Assembly (NCBI GenBank): GCA_963696665.1
Contig: CAVOLE010000013.1
Span: 124,001-188,000, forward strand
Length of the DNA: 64,000 nt
DNA from: Roseiarcus sp963696665
GTDB taxonomy: Bacteria; Pseudomonadota; Alphaproteobacteria; Rhizobiales; Beijerinckiaceae
Direction of reading: 5' to 3'
The number at the start of each line of letters is the position of its first letter. Within the stretch, counting starts at the first letter, position 1. Under the pieces are notes generated by a model, which was given only the letters and a program-made list of their open reading frames with translations, did no database searches and was not told the DNA's origin. Position numbers and translations under genes: made by a program. Of the stretch, positions 55,967 through 64,000 are shown in pieces.

Positions 55967-56119
55967 GGCGGCAAACCGACGCCTCTGCCGCGCCGCGCGA
56001 CTCCCAAGGACCGATCCGGTTGCGACCGGGAAACGCCTCTTTTGCGCCAGACACTCGAAGACGTTCGGGCGCCCGACGTTGCCGCTGCGGCGCCAACGAT
56101 GGGTTGGGCTACGATCAAC

Positions 56120-57142
56120 TCAGAACTGCGCGGCGTATTTTTCAATGTTCGATTTGTCGAAGACCAGGAGTTTCTCCAAGTACGTGTTGTTCTCCGCTTC
56201 GATCGTCATATCGCCGAGGCGGCCGATCTTCACCGTCTTGCCCACCTCGGGCTTCAGCTCGCCACGCGCGATAAGGCTCGCGAACATCACACCGGCATAG
56301 CCGAGATCCGCCGGATTCCACAGCTGGAACGTCTGGCATACGCCGGAGAGCACATTCGGCTTCATCTCGGAGGGGAGCCCGTGACCGGTCACGTAAATCT
56401 TGCCGATGAGACCCGCGTCGGTCACCGCGCGACAGGCGCCGATGATGCCGACGGCGGTCGGCGAAATGATGCCTTTCAGGTTGGGATGGCCCTTGATGAG
56501 CCCCTGCGCCTCGCGATAGCTCTTGTCGGCGGCATCGTCGCCATAAACGACCCCGACCAGCTTCACCTTGGCGTATTCGGGCTTTTTCAGCTCCTCTTTC
56601 ATCTTCTCGATCCAGATATTCTGGTTCGTCGCCTGCGAAGTGGCCGAGAGAATGGCGATCTCGCCCTCGCCGCCGATGGTTTTGGTGATCATGCGGACAT
56701 CGTTGGCGCCCACCAGATCGTCATGCGGCGCATTCACCTGCATCGCCCGTCCTTCGGGAGCAATGCCTGAATCGAAGGAGAGGACCGTGATCCCTCGCTG
56801 CATGGCCTTCTTTGTCGTCGGGATCAGGGCGTGCGCGTCATTGGCGGAGATGAGCAAAACGTCCACATGTTGCGCGATCAGCGTATCGATTACAGCGATC
56901 TGCTGCTCGACGGTCGCCGCGGTCGGGCCCGCGTAGATGAGTTCGATGTCGCCGAGCTCTTTCGCGGCCTCTTGGCCGCCATCCCTCCCGACATCAAAAT
57001 AGTTGATGCCGAGGACCTTCACGACCATGGCGATGCGCAGCTTCTTCTGCGCGAAGGCTGCTCGCGGAAGCTAAGTCAGTGCTGCGCTCGTCGCCAAGCC
57101 GGCCGCCAAGCCTTTGGTGATTTGTCTACGATTGAAGTCCAT
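56120..57142 (-). CDS. RhaS-like periplasmic sugar-binding protein with an amber codon in the signal peptide
   Basis: Mature part: KKLRIAMVVKVLGINYFDVGRDGGQEAAKELGDIELIYAGPTAATVEQQIAVIDTLIAQHVDVLLISAND, then GITVLSFDSGIAPEGRAMQVN, TNQNIWIEKMKEELKK, YGDDAADKSYREAQGLIKGHPNLKGI, GLPSEMKPNV: periplasmic-binding type I, close to RhaS rhamnose-binding proteins. The start at 57142 has GGGAGG upstream and a Tat-like signal MDFNRRQITKGLAAGLATSAALT; codon 24 is TAG (57071-57073), after which LPRAAFAQ completes a normal cleavage site. An internal start at 57028 would lack export. Confidence 0.88.
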
Positions 57143-57219
57143 TGCTCATCCTCCCTGTTTCAGTTTTTGGGTGGCGTCGCCCGACAAGAGCGATCGCAAC
57201 CGAGCGCTTCCCCCATTGC

Positions 57220-58104
57220 TCAGACGACCGCCCGCCACACCTCCGGAACAAATCCGAAGCCAATCGCTCGGCGCTCGATATGGCCGATCGCGGGAAAGTC
57301 GAAATGAGTGCCGGCGACGCGGATCCGGTCCGTCGCCGCCATTTCCAGAGCGCGCTTCCGCGTCGCAACCGCTTGCCCGCGATCGATGTCGAGCACCGTG
57401 CCAGCTTGGGGCGCGGCCATCTGCAGGTTTGGCATATGCACAACATCGCCCCAGATCATGAGGGAATCGCTTCCCGATTCGATCAACCAAGCGGTTTGGC
57501 CCGGCGTATGCCCCGCCTGGGTGACCGCGGTCACGCCCGGAAGCACTGGACCGTCGCGAACTGTGCGGATGCGATCAGCGTAAGGCGCGGTGGCGAGCCG
57601 CGCGCCCTCGAAGAACTCCAGTGTCTCTGGCGGCGAGCGGTTGGGCGAATCCGGATCGCGGAAGAAATTCAGCTCCGCCTCGTTCACGACGACCTCCGCC
57701 TTTGGAAAGACGGCCTGCCCGTGCTCATCGATGAGCCCGTTCACGTGGTCGGGATGAAGATGAGTTATCAAGACCGTGTCGATGTCGTCCGGTTCGATAC
57801 CCAAGGATCGCAAATTGTCGGTGAGCATTCCAAGGGTTGGCCCCATGCTGACCCCGCAGCCTGTGTCAACCAGCATGCGGCGGCCCGCGATCTGCACCAG
57901 GAACGCGTTCATCGTCATCTTTGGCGGAACGGGCCGGAAAGCGGCCTTCTCGAGCCGCTCGCATTCGGAATGGTCGATCCCGACGATGAGATCGAACGAG
58001 GCCTGGTACGTCCCGTCATTGACCGCGGTCACGAGGGCGTCGCCGACCACGAAATGGTAGAGACCGGGGGGTTGGCGTCGAGGAAATTCGATCAATTCAC
58101 GCAT
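57220..58104 (-). CDS. MBL-fold metallo-hydrolase
   Basis: 294 residues. Metal motif THLHPDHVNGL with His115, His117, Asp119 and His120, then later His in GHTPGQTAWLIESG, Asp in IWGDVVHMPN, His in VAGTHFDFPAIGHIERR. The N-terminal LYHFVVGDALVTAVNDGTYQASFD is typical of quorum-lactonase-like / alkylsulfatase-like small MBL proteins. Substrate unknown; a sugar lactone or sugar ester would suit its position 77 bases upstream of the sugar importer on the same strand. Confidence 0.88.
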   Translation of the reverse strand: MRELIEFPRRQPPGLYHFVVGDALVTAVNDGTYQASFDLIVGIDHSECERLEKAAFRPVPPKMTMNAFLVQIAGRRMLVDTGCGVSMGPTLGMLTDNLRSLGIEPDDIDTVLITHLHPDHVNGLIDEHGQAVFPKAEVVVNEAELNFFRDPDSPNRSPPETLEFFEGARLATAPYADRIRTVRDGPVLPGVTAVTQAGHTPGQTAWLIESGSDSLMIWGDVVHMPNLQMAAPQAGTVLDIDRGQAVATRKRALEMAATDRIRVAGTHFDFPAIGHIERRAIGFGFVPEVWRAVV

Positions 58105-58329
58105 CGAGAATCGCTACACTTCCTCCCCGATCACGTAGTTTCAACCCCGACCGCAGGTCCAACGTTCGAGCGCGCCCGAGCCGCGTGTCGGCTCGGCTCC
58201 ACGGCCTGTTGACAATCCTAAGCCCGCGGATCGACGCGGCCCAGTCGTTAATCGGAATGCGGCCATCGCAGATGGCGAGGCGGCCCGATTAGATGCTGCC
58301 GCGGGCGCGAAGCTCGCCTCTGCGGCGTT

Positions 58330-58797
58330 CTACGCCCGTCTCGCTTTCTGTCGCGCAAAAACTTCGTGGCCTTCGCGATCGAGGATCCGCAATCCGATCG
58401 TCTGGGGCGGCCACTTTATGTTTGCCGCGGCGATGATGGCGGCGGGGGCGTCAGCGACCTGGATCTGTTTCTCAGTCAAATTCATGGGGCCGTGGTCGAC
58501 CGTCCCGCAAACAAACTGGATCCGGAATATCCGCCGCTCATCCGAAACGATTTCGGTTGGTGGATTGGGCTCCGGAAGAGGCGCGCTCGCGGCGTCAAGC
58601 CCGGCGCGCCTCGGAGTCCTTCGGGCGACGACCAGGGCGACCCGTCTCCAGTCTCCCGCCGTCTCATCGCAATTGGCCTCACGTTCCCGACGCCGCGCCT
58701 CGGCATAGGCCTCATCGCCAAACTCATCCATGAGCGCGCCCGCCGCGGCGCGTATTCGCTCAATCCTTTCCAGTTGCCAAAGCAACCACGCAAGCAT
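58330..58797 (-). CDS. Hypothetical protein with two short domains
   Basis: 155 residues. First part LLWQLERIERIRAAAGALMDEFGDEAYAEARRREREANCDE is a long charged helix. A linker is followed by FRIQFVCGTVDHGPMNLTEKQIQVADAPAAIIAAANIKWPPQTIGLRILDREGHEVFARQKARRA, a small alpha/beta domain seen in Hyphomicrobiales. Function unknown. 58105-58329 to its left shows no gene. The ribosome-binding site of the start is not clear. Confidence 0.55.
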   Translation of the reverse strand: MLAWLLWQLERIERIRAAAGALMDEFGDEAYAEARRREREANCDETAGDWRRVALVVARRTPRRAGLDAASAPLPEPNPPTEIVSDERRIFRIQFVCGTVDHGPMNLTEKQIQVADAPAAIIAAANIKWPPQTIGLRILDREGHEVFARQKARRA

Positions 58798-58878
58798 ATC
58801 CGCCCCCTTGGTCTCGACGACGGAGCGCGGCTCGCGATGCGTGCCCTAGCGGCGGGGCGTCGATTACCCAACGGTTTG

Positions 58879-58899
58879 CGCGATATTCGACCAATCGCG
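58879..58899. promoter_or_regulatory. Inverted repeat upstream of the nickel/cobalt transporter
   Basis: CGCGAT (58879-58884) and ATCGCG (58894-58899) are separated by 9 bases, about 150 bases before the transporter ATG. A metal-responsive repressor site is possible; no known consensus is matched well. Confidence 0.25.
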
Positions 58900-59048
58900 T
58901 TGAGATAAAATTAACGGCGGCCGCAACGAGAGCGCGCCGGACAGAGGATGCCGCCCGCTTCAGAACCAGCGACGCAGCGCCGTCCAGCCCGTTGGCGCGG
59001 CGCCAAAGCTCCGGTAGTCTCTCCGCGGATAGCTGGGGAGCCTCCGGA

Positions 59049-60113
59049 ATGATCGTCACTGTAGCCAACCTGTTCAACGACAGTTGTGAGGATATCCGGG
59101 GCAAAGTTATCGCGATCTACGTTCTTCTGTTCATCTTCAACGCCGCCGCATGGCTGTGGGCGGTCGCCGCCTTCCACAACTATCCCGTTCTGCTCGGCAC
59201 GGCCGCCCTCGCTTACAGTTTCGGCCTCAGGCATGCGTTCGACGCCGATCACATCGCGGCGATCGACAACGTCACCCGCAAACTCATGCAGGAAGGCCAG
59301 CGTCCGGTCGGGGTCGGATTGTTCTTCTCGCTCGGCCACTCGACGATCGTCGTCGCGCTGACCATCGCCATCGCCATCGCCACAACGACGCTTCAGGATC
59401 GCTTCGCCGCATTCAAGAGCTTCGGCGGCGTGGTTGGCACGCTGGTTTCGGCGATGTTCCTGTTCGCGATCGCCATCGCCAACATCATCGTCCTCGCCTC
59501 GGTGTGGCGGACGTTCCAGACCGCCAAGAGAGGAGGCCGATTCGTCGAGGAAGACCTCGACCTCGCGCTCGCCAATCGCGGTCTGCTCGGACGCCTGTTC
59601 CGCCGCTTCTTTCGGATGATCGAGCGGAGCTCGCAGATGTATCCGCTCGGCGTGCTGTTCGGCCTCGGCTTCGACACCGCGACCGAGGTTGGCCTGCTTG
59701 GCGTTTCCGCTAGCCAGGCGTCGCAGGGCCTGTCGATCTGGTCGATCCTGGTCTTCCCCGCGCTATTCACCGCGGGCATGACCTTGCTCGACACGACCGA
59801 CAGCATTCTCATGCTCGGCGCCTATGGCTGGGCCTTCATCAAGCCGATCCGTAAGCTTTATTACAATCTCACCATCACTGCCGTTTCGGTCGCGGTTGCA
59901 GTGATCGTCGGCGGCCTCGAGACGCTCAATCTGATCGGCGGCCAATTGGGCCTCACCGACGGGGGCGGGTTCTGGGGGGCGATCGGTTCGCTCAACGACA
60001 ATTTCGGGGTCCTCGGCTACCTGATCGTCGGTGTGTTCATCGCCGCCTGGGCGATCTCCTATGTGGTCTATCGCGTCAATGGTTACGACGAGATCGAGGT
60101 CTCGGCGGGGTAG
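59049..60113 (+). CDS. NiCoT-family nickel/cobalt transporter
   Basis: 354 residues with about eight membrane segments. The signature RHAFDADHIAAIDNVTRK (His62 to His68) is the HX4DH metal motif of HoxN/NixA/NhlF; the second motif LFFSLGHSTIVVA and the third GLGFDTATEVGLL also fit. ATG 59049. It takes up Ni2+ or Co2+ using the proton force. Neither urease nor hydrogenase nor cobalamin genes lie next to it, so the metal is not set. Confidence 0.95.
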   Translation: MIVTVANLFNDSCEDIRGKVIAIYVLLFIFNAAAWLWAVAAFHNYPVLLGTAALAYSFGLRHAFDADHIAAIDNVTRKLMQEGQRPVGVGLFFSLGHSTIVVALTIAIAIATTTLQDRFAAFKSFGGVVGTLVSAMFLFAIAIANIIVLASVWRTFQTAKRGGRFVEEDLDLALANRGLLGRLFRRFFRMIERSSQMYPLGVLFGLGFDTATEVGLLGVSASQASQGLSIWSILVFPALFTAGMTLLDTTDSILMLGAYGWAFIKPIRKLYYNLTITAVSVAVAVIVGGLETLNLIGGQLGLTDGGGFWGAIGSLNDNFGVLGYLIVGVFIAAWAISYVVYRVNGYDEIEVSAG

Positions 60114-60617
60114 CTGCAGGCGAATACGAGGCGGCGCCGATCCTCTGCGCGAACTATCGTCCGCCATCTCGGGCTCGGCGCCAATTAACGCTAGTAAGCG
60201 CGTGGTAAACGCTAATAAACGCCAGTAAATTTGCTAGCGTTTGCTAGCGTTTATTTTTCCGAAATCGAGCCTTTTCAATGGGTTACAGTTGACAAGAAAT
60301 AAAAAAATCCGGTTGCCTCCCTCTGTCCTTCCACTTTGCCTCCGACGGATCGCCATTCTCTGCGCACCTCTCAGCTCCGCCGCCGCTTTTACGGCGAGTG
60401 AAGGTTATAGCATGGATTCTGCTGAGCGAAAAGAGAATGTCGCGATCCCGGATGAATTGAACGACGGACGTGCCGCCCGCCCCGAGTTTGTGCAAAAGCC
60501 CAGGGGGGAACGCCGCTAGTCACCGCGGTTGTCCGATAAGCAAACGTTCCAGGCCTCGGTTCGCGGACGAAGCCAATCCGAACCAATTGAGGCGCGCCAA
60601 AAGCTCCGCAATTTTTG
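60114..60617. other. Gene-free stretch
   Basis: Between the NiCoT gene and the GFA remnant; no supported gene. It holds the 48-base palindrome at 60206-60253 and an AT-rich run (GAAATAAAAAAATCC) at about 60296. Confidence 0.4.
60206..60253. repeat. 48-bp near-perfect palindrome of iterated AAACGCTAG-type units
   Basis: The arms 60206-60228 and 60231-60253 are inverted copies (23 bases, four mismatches) around AT. Each arm is itself two tandem 11-12-base units of the form AAACGCTAGCA; an extra partial unit (AACGCTAGTAA) lies at 60187-60197. Dense iterated units resemble iterons or a multi-site operator. No replication gene is near. Confidence 0.7.
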
Positions 60618-61061
60618 CTCGACCTCCTTCACGACTGCCAGGCCGCGGCTGAGCGGCTCGCCGCTTCGACCAATTCGGCGCCGGCGCCGAGCGCGGACGG
60701 TGGCGCGGAATTCATGCTGTTCCGCCGGGACCGCATCGCCTGCACCCGGGGGCGGAACACCTTAGGGCTACAAGGCTGACCGACGCCACGAAGACCCGGC
60801 GGATGATCGCCGGCTGCTGCGCAACGCCGATGTACGTGGCCTTCGACGACAGGCGGCCTTGGGTGTCGGCGCTCCGCGCCCCTTTTTAAGGCCGATGCGC
60901 CGCCGGTGGAAATGCGGATCAGCACCCGGTTCAAAGGATCGGGAGAGAAGGCCGAAGACGGCCTGCGCAGCCATCCCGGCTATCCGCCCGCGATGATGCT
61001 CCGCATCCTGGCCGTTTGGCCGCTCACGCTGTTCAGCCGGCCGGGCGGCGCACTGCCATAA
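60618..61061 (+). pseudogene. Decayed GFA/CENP-V-like protein
   Basis: Three frames in order give a GFA-type sequence: LLHDCQAAAERLAAS...FMLFRRDRIACTRG, a shift near 60750 to GAEHLRATRLTDATKTRRMIAGCCATPMYVAFDDRRPWVSALRA, a shift near 60885 to FKADAPPVEMRISTRFKGSGEKAEDGLRSHPGYPPAMMLRIL, stop at 61061. The metal-binding cysteine start of the family is missing. Members often act on formaldehyde-glutathione adducts or are of unknown role. One or both shifts may be sequence errors, but the missing N-terminus argues for decay. Confidence 0.6.
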
Positions 61062-61094
61062 TACAGATTACGTTTGGGTCATCGCGCCGGTGTC

Positions 61095-61150
61095 GCCGCG
61101 CTCGGTGAGCGCGGCCAGCGCGGTCAGCGACTGTCAGCGACCGCGCCTAC
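61095..61150. repeat. REP-like GTAG palindrome
   Basis: GCCGCGCTC-GGT-GAGCGCGGC followed by GCGCGGTC...GACCGCGC and CCTAC (GTAGG on the other strand). Same plan as 1210-1303 and 49111-49154. It lies between the GFA remnant and the antiporter. Confidence 0.7.
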
Positions 61151-61227
61151 AGGACGGGCCGCGATCAGCTCCTGGGGAAATTGTAACTCCCTAGCCGCCC
61201 TCAACGTTGAAAGCCTCCTTTCACCGG

Positions 61228-61272
61228 CCTCATCCTTCGAGACGCGATGCTCCACAACCCTTAAGGATGAGG
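61228..61272. repeat. Palindromic repeat (CCTCATCCTT family)
   Basis: CCTCATCCTT (61228-61237) pairs with AAGGATGAGG (61263-61272) around CGAGACGCGATGC.... This is a familiar alphaproteobacterial intergenic repeat, just beyond the antiporter stop, where it may act as a transcription end. Confidence 0.65.
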
Positions 61273-61305
61273 TCCGCCGGGTTTCGGCGGCGCCACATCC
61301 GCTCC

Positions 61306-62910
61306 TCACTCCTGCGACCGGAAATTGGCCATCACCGCTTCGCGCAAGTCGAGCTCGCGCTCGATGCGCCGGCGGCCCTCGTCTTTCAATTCTCCGGTGC
61401 GATAGAGCGTGTTGGCGAGCTCCCGCTCTGCTCCAATCAGTGCAATTTCGAGCTCGTCGCCAAGCTCGGCGAGCTTCCTGTGATGGTCATCGCCATCCTT
61501 GCGATTCTCGACGTCCCTGAGCCGGTTGTGCAGATGAGCGCGGATCGGTCGGACCACGGGCTCGGGAAGCTTGCGGGTCTCGGCCAGCGCCTCGAGCCGT
61601 TCGATCGCCGCCTCGATCGCGCGCTTGCGAACCTTGAACTCCTCTTCCCTCTCGGCCTCCCGCTCGCGCCGTCCGGCGTTCGCGAGGCCAAGCGCACGCA
61701 CGACCGCCGGCAGCGTCAAGCCTTCGCCGACCAGGGTCACGAAAATCACGGCGAAGACGAGAATGAGAATGAGATCGCGGTGCGGAAAAGGGCTTCCGTC
61801 GGCGATTGTGAACGGAATCGCGAGCGCCGCCGCGAGCGAGACGATGCCGCGAATGCCGGTGAACCCGAGGAGCATTGGCTGCTGCCACGGCGGAGCCGGA
61901 TCATAGCGGTTGATCGAGGGGACGAGCCACCGCGGCAGATAGACGGAAGGAAACACCCAAACGAAGCGGGTGACGATGACCACAGCGCAGACAACAGCGG
62001 CGGCCATGGCGATTTCCGCGATCGTATAGTGGCGAATGGAGGGGATGAGCGTGCGCGCCTGCAGGCCGGTGATGACGAAAACCATGCCTTCGATCATATA
62101 GGTCAGGAAATCCCAGAACACGACGCCGGGGAGCCTGGTCGCCGCGGGGATCAGGCGGTGGCCGTTCCAACTCACATAAAGTCCGGTCGCCACCGTCGCC
62201 AGGACGCCGGAGCCGCCGAGATGCTCGGGCGGCCAATAGGCGATGAAGGGCGTTAAGATGGAGAGCAGGAACTCGACGCCGGGCTCGCGCACCCACCGGC
62301 GCAGGCGGAGCATGATCCAGCCGACGCCGATTCCCCACACAGCCTCCCCCATGAGGATCGCCGCGAACGTGCCGGCGGCCTGGACGAGCGAGAACGATCC
62401 GGCGCTGACCGCGGTGACCGCGAAGCGGTAGAGAACGAGCGCCGTCGCGTCATTCGCCAGGCCCTCACCCTCGAGAACGACGAGGAGGCGCCTCGGAAGC
62501 TGCATCCGCCGCGCGATCGCGAGCGGCGCGACCGCGTCGGGAGGCGAGATGATCGCGCCGAGGACGAAGCCGACCGCCCAGGGAAAGCCCAACAGGAAAT
62601 GGGTCGCGGCGGCGACGCCGATGGTCGTGAACACGACGCAGCCGATCGCCAAAAGCGCGATCGGGCGCAGGTTGAACCGGAACTCCTTCCAGCTCATCTT
62701 CACCGCGTCCCAATAGATGATCGGCGGAAGCACCAGCACCAGGACGAGATCGGGAGCGAGTTGCAGCGTTGGCAAGTCGGGAATGAGCGCGAGCCCAACG
62801 CCGGTGATCACGAGCAAGATCGCAGCCGGAATCTGCAATCGTCTCGCGACGAGCCCGACGACGGAGATGACCGCCAGAAGCAGGATGAGGATCTGAAATG
62901 TTTCGGTCAT
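61306..62910 (-). CDS. CPA1-family Na+/H+ antiporter (NhaP-like)
   Basis: 534 residues: about twelve helices to residue 420, then a charged soluble tail. Motifs: ILLVITGVGLALIPDLP, LPPIIYWDAVKMSWKEFR, LGAIISPPDAVAPLAIARRMQLPRRLLVVLEGEGLANDATALVLYRFAV (cation site with ND), WPPEHLGGSGVLATVATGLYVSWNGHRL, TGIRGIVSLAAALAIP. The tail EAIRRLEALAETRKLPEPVV-type helices are regulatory. Exchanges Na+ (or K+) for protons to hold pH and salt balance. 62911-63118 upstream shows no gene. Confidence 0.93.
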   Translation of the reverse strand: MTETFQILILLLAVISVVGLVARRLQIPAAILLVITGVGLALIPDLPTLQLAPDLVLVLVLPPIIYWDAVKMSWKEFRFNLRPIALLAIGCVVFTTIGVAAATHFLLGFPWAVGFVLGAIISPPDAVAPLAIARRMQLPRRLLVVLEGEGLANDATALVLYRFAVTAVSAGSFSLVQAAGTFAAILMGEAVWGIGVGWIMLRLRRWVREPGVEFLLSILTPFIAYWPPEHLGGSGVLATVATGLYVSWNGHRLIPAATRLPGVVFWDFLTYMIEGMVFVITGLQARTLIPSIRHYTIAEIAMAAAVVCAVVIVTRFVWVFPSVYLPRWLVPSINRYDPAPPWQQPMLLGFTGIRGIVSLAAALAIPFTIADGSPFPHRDLILILVFAVIFVTLVGEGLTLPAVVRALGLANAGRREREAEREEEFKVRKRAIEAAIERLEALAETRKLPEPVVRPIRAHLHNRLRDVENRKDGDDHHRKLAELGDELEIALIGAERELANTLYRTGELKDEGRRRIERELDLREAVMANFRSQE

Positions 62911-63118
62911 CGTCCAATTGGGCTCCAGCCAGCGCGCTCCCTCATCGGGAACGATGGTCGGCTATGCAAGCGTTAATTGGGGCGAGGCGACGCCGCCATG
63001 CGGTCGGGCGCCGGCGCGTCGTCTTGCGCGTTGCGGGCGGGCGCAAAAAGGGCCTACAAAGCGCGCCTCTTGAGACGATTTTTGCGCGCCGATGGACCGG
63101 CGCAAAAGGTCCAGGTCA

Positions 63119-64000
63119 ATGGCCGATTCCGTCTTCCCCGCGCAGGTCCCTCGTTACCAGGAGACGTTTCCTGAGCTGACGGCGCAGGAGATCGATCGAT
63201 TACGGCGCTATGGCTCGTTGCGCAAATATTCGGACGGCGAGAAGCTGATTGAAGCCGGGAAGATCAGCCCCGGCATGTTCGTCGTGCTCAAGGGCCAGGT
63301 CGCGATCAGCCAGCGCGACGGCCTGGGCCACACAGCGCCGATCGCCGAGCAAGGCCCAGGCCAGTTCCTGGCGGATGTCGGCCAGCTTTCCACCCGCGCG
63401 ACGCTTGTCGACGGACAGGCGGAAGGCGACGTTGAGACGCTGCTCATTCCGACAGAAGGCCTGCGCGGGCTGCTGGTCGGGGAAGCCGAACTCGGCGAGC
63501 GCATCATGCGGGCGCTCATCCTTCGGCGGGTGGCCTTGCTCAAAGGCGGCGCGGCCGGCGCCGTTCTGATCGGCTCGCAAAACGCCGCGGACGTGATCCG
63601 GCTTCAGGGCTTTCTCACCCGGAACGGCTATCCGCATCATCTGCTCGATCCGGCGCGGGAGCTCGAGGCCAAAGAGGTGGTTAGCCGCTATGCCGACATA
63701 GCGGGCGGATTGCCGCTGGTCGTTTGTCCCGACGGCTCGGTGCTCGGCAATCCGACCGAGCATGATCTGTCGCGCCAGATCGGCTTGACGGCCGCGACGC
63801 GGTCGAACTTCGTCTATGACGTCGCAGTGGTTGGCGCCGGGCCGGCAGGGCTTTCGACCGCGGTTTACGGCGCTTCGGAGGGTTTGTCGGTCGCGGTTCT
63901 CGACGGCCGCGCTTTCGGCGGTCAGGCCGGGGCCAGCGCGCGGATCGAAAATTACTTTGGCTTTCCCACCGGGATCAGCGGCCAGGCGCTCACCGCCCGC
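63119..64000 (+). CDS. Cyclic-nucleotide-domain/thioredoxin-reductase-like fusion, 5' part
   Basis: 294 codons seen, runs off the right edge. Residues about 30-135 form a cNMP-binding-like domain (YGSLRKYSDGEKLIEAGKISPGMFVVLKGQVAISQRD...GQFLADVGQLS). Residues 147-215 look like a thioredoxin-fold segment (VLIGSQNAADVIRLQGFLTRNGYPHHLLDP). From 233 the FAD-binding NADPH-dependent reductase begins (YDVAVVGAGPAGLSTAVYGASEGLSVAVLDGRAFGGQAGASARIENYFGFP). ATG 63119 has AAAGG upstream. Proteins of this layout are redox enzymes of unknown partner. Confidence 0.9.
   Translation, partial: MADSVFPAQVPRYQETFPELTAQEIDRLRRYGSLRKYSDGEKLIEAGKISPGMFVVLKGQVAISQRDGLGHTAPIAEQGPGQFLADVGQLSTRATLVDGQAEGDVETLLIPTEGLRGLLVGEAELGERIMRALILRRVALLKGGAAGAVLIGSQNAADVIRLQGFLTRNGYPHHLLDPARELEAKEVVSRYADIAGGLPLVVCPDGSVLGNPTEHDLSRQIGLTAATRSNFVYDVAVVGAGPAGLSTAVYGASEGLSVAVLDGRAFGGQAGASARIENYFGFPTGISGQALTAR

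Noticed and set aside
57071..57073. The TAG codon as a selenocysteine or pyrrolysine site
   Set aside because: Selenocysteine uses TGA, not TAG; no pyrrolysine genes are seen, and the position is in a cleaved signal peptide.
58798..59048. Cobalamin riboswitch upstream of the NiCoT gene
   Set aside because: No B12-box-like sequence is visible in the leader.

Overview
The window is about 64 kb of GC-rich DNA from an alphaproteobacterium, most likely of the order Hyphomicrobiales (Rhizobiales) and perhaps near the Methylocystaceae/Beijerinckiaceae. The evidence is the gene order rimP-nusA-ylxR-infB-rbfA-truB, the BDH/enoyl-CoA hydratase and bkd genes, the RhaSTPQ-type sugar importer and the style of the intergenic palindromic repeats. 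The family-level placement is an impression from the sequence, not a search result.

Layout. 1-7 kb: a cut-off secreted protein, a ThiF/MoeB-type enzyme, an L,D-transpeptidase, a DUF2076 protein, purA and a proline-rich membrane protein. 6.7-14.7 kb: the translation/transcription operon rimP-nusA-ylxR-infB-(Uma2)-rbfA-truB on the minus strand, with a terminator-like hairpin in its leader. 14.7-21.5 kb: an acyl-CoA ligase divergent from a MarR regulator, a succinate-semialdehyde-type dehydrogenase, a DHA2 drug exporter and a MazEF-like pair. 21.5-25.3 kb: an orphan type I secretion ABC/HlyD pair. 25.6-30.5 kb: Ohr, a PaiB-like protein, DUF1348, ispG, 3-hydroxybutyrate dehydrogenase and enoyl-CoA hydratase. 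31-35.9 kb: a class III cyclase, a methyltransferase, a PEP-CTERM-like exported protein and an MDR oxidoreductase. 35.9-41 kb: a complete branched-chain 2-oxoacid dehydrogenase operon (E1alpha-E1beta-E2-E3) followed by tRNA-Leu(CAG). 41.3-44.5 kb: an accessory patch of small unknown genes with locally lower GC. 44.5-50.2 kb: an SDR enzyme and a full selenocysteine module: selA-selB overlapping, selC (tRNA-Sec) nested in the end of selB, and convergent selD. 51.2-58.1 kb: a MetE-II-like protein, a four-gene RhaSTPQ-type importer and a metallo-hydrolase. 58.3-64 kb: a small unknown gene, a NiCoT nickel/cobalt transporter, a decayed GFA-family gene, a CPA1 Na+/H+ antiporter and the start of a cyclic-nucleotide-domain/thioredoxin-reductase fusion.

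Seven genes, including purA and nusA, are each broken by one extra base (A or T) where the protein otherwise continues perfectly. The shared signature points to sequence or assembly error rather than to biology, and each is annotated here as one gene. The RhaS-like binding protein is different: it has an in-frame TAG inside its Tat-like signal peptide.

The most novel structure is a family of about 40-bp double hairpins (AGGGCG...CGCCCGTC...GACGGGCTATAG). At least five copies occur here, and each lies inside another palindromic intergenic repeat. REP-like GTAG palindromes and a 48-bp near-perfect palindrome at 60206-60253 are further non-coding structures.
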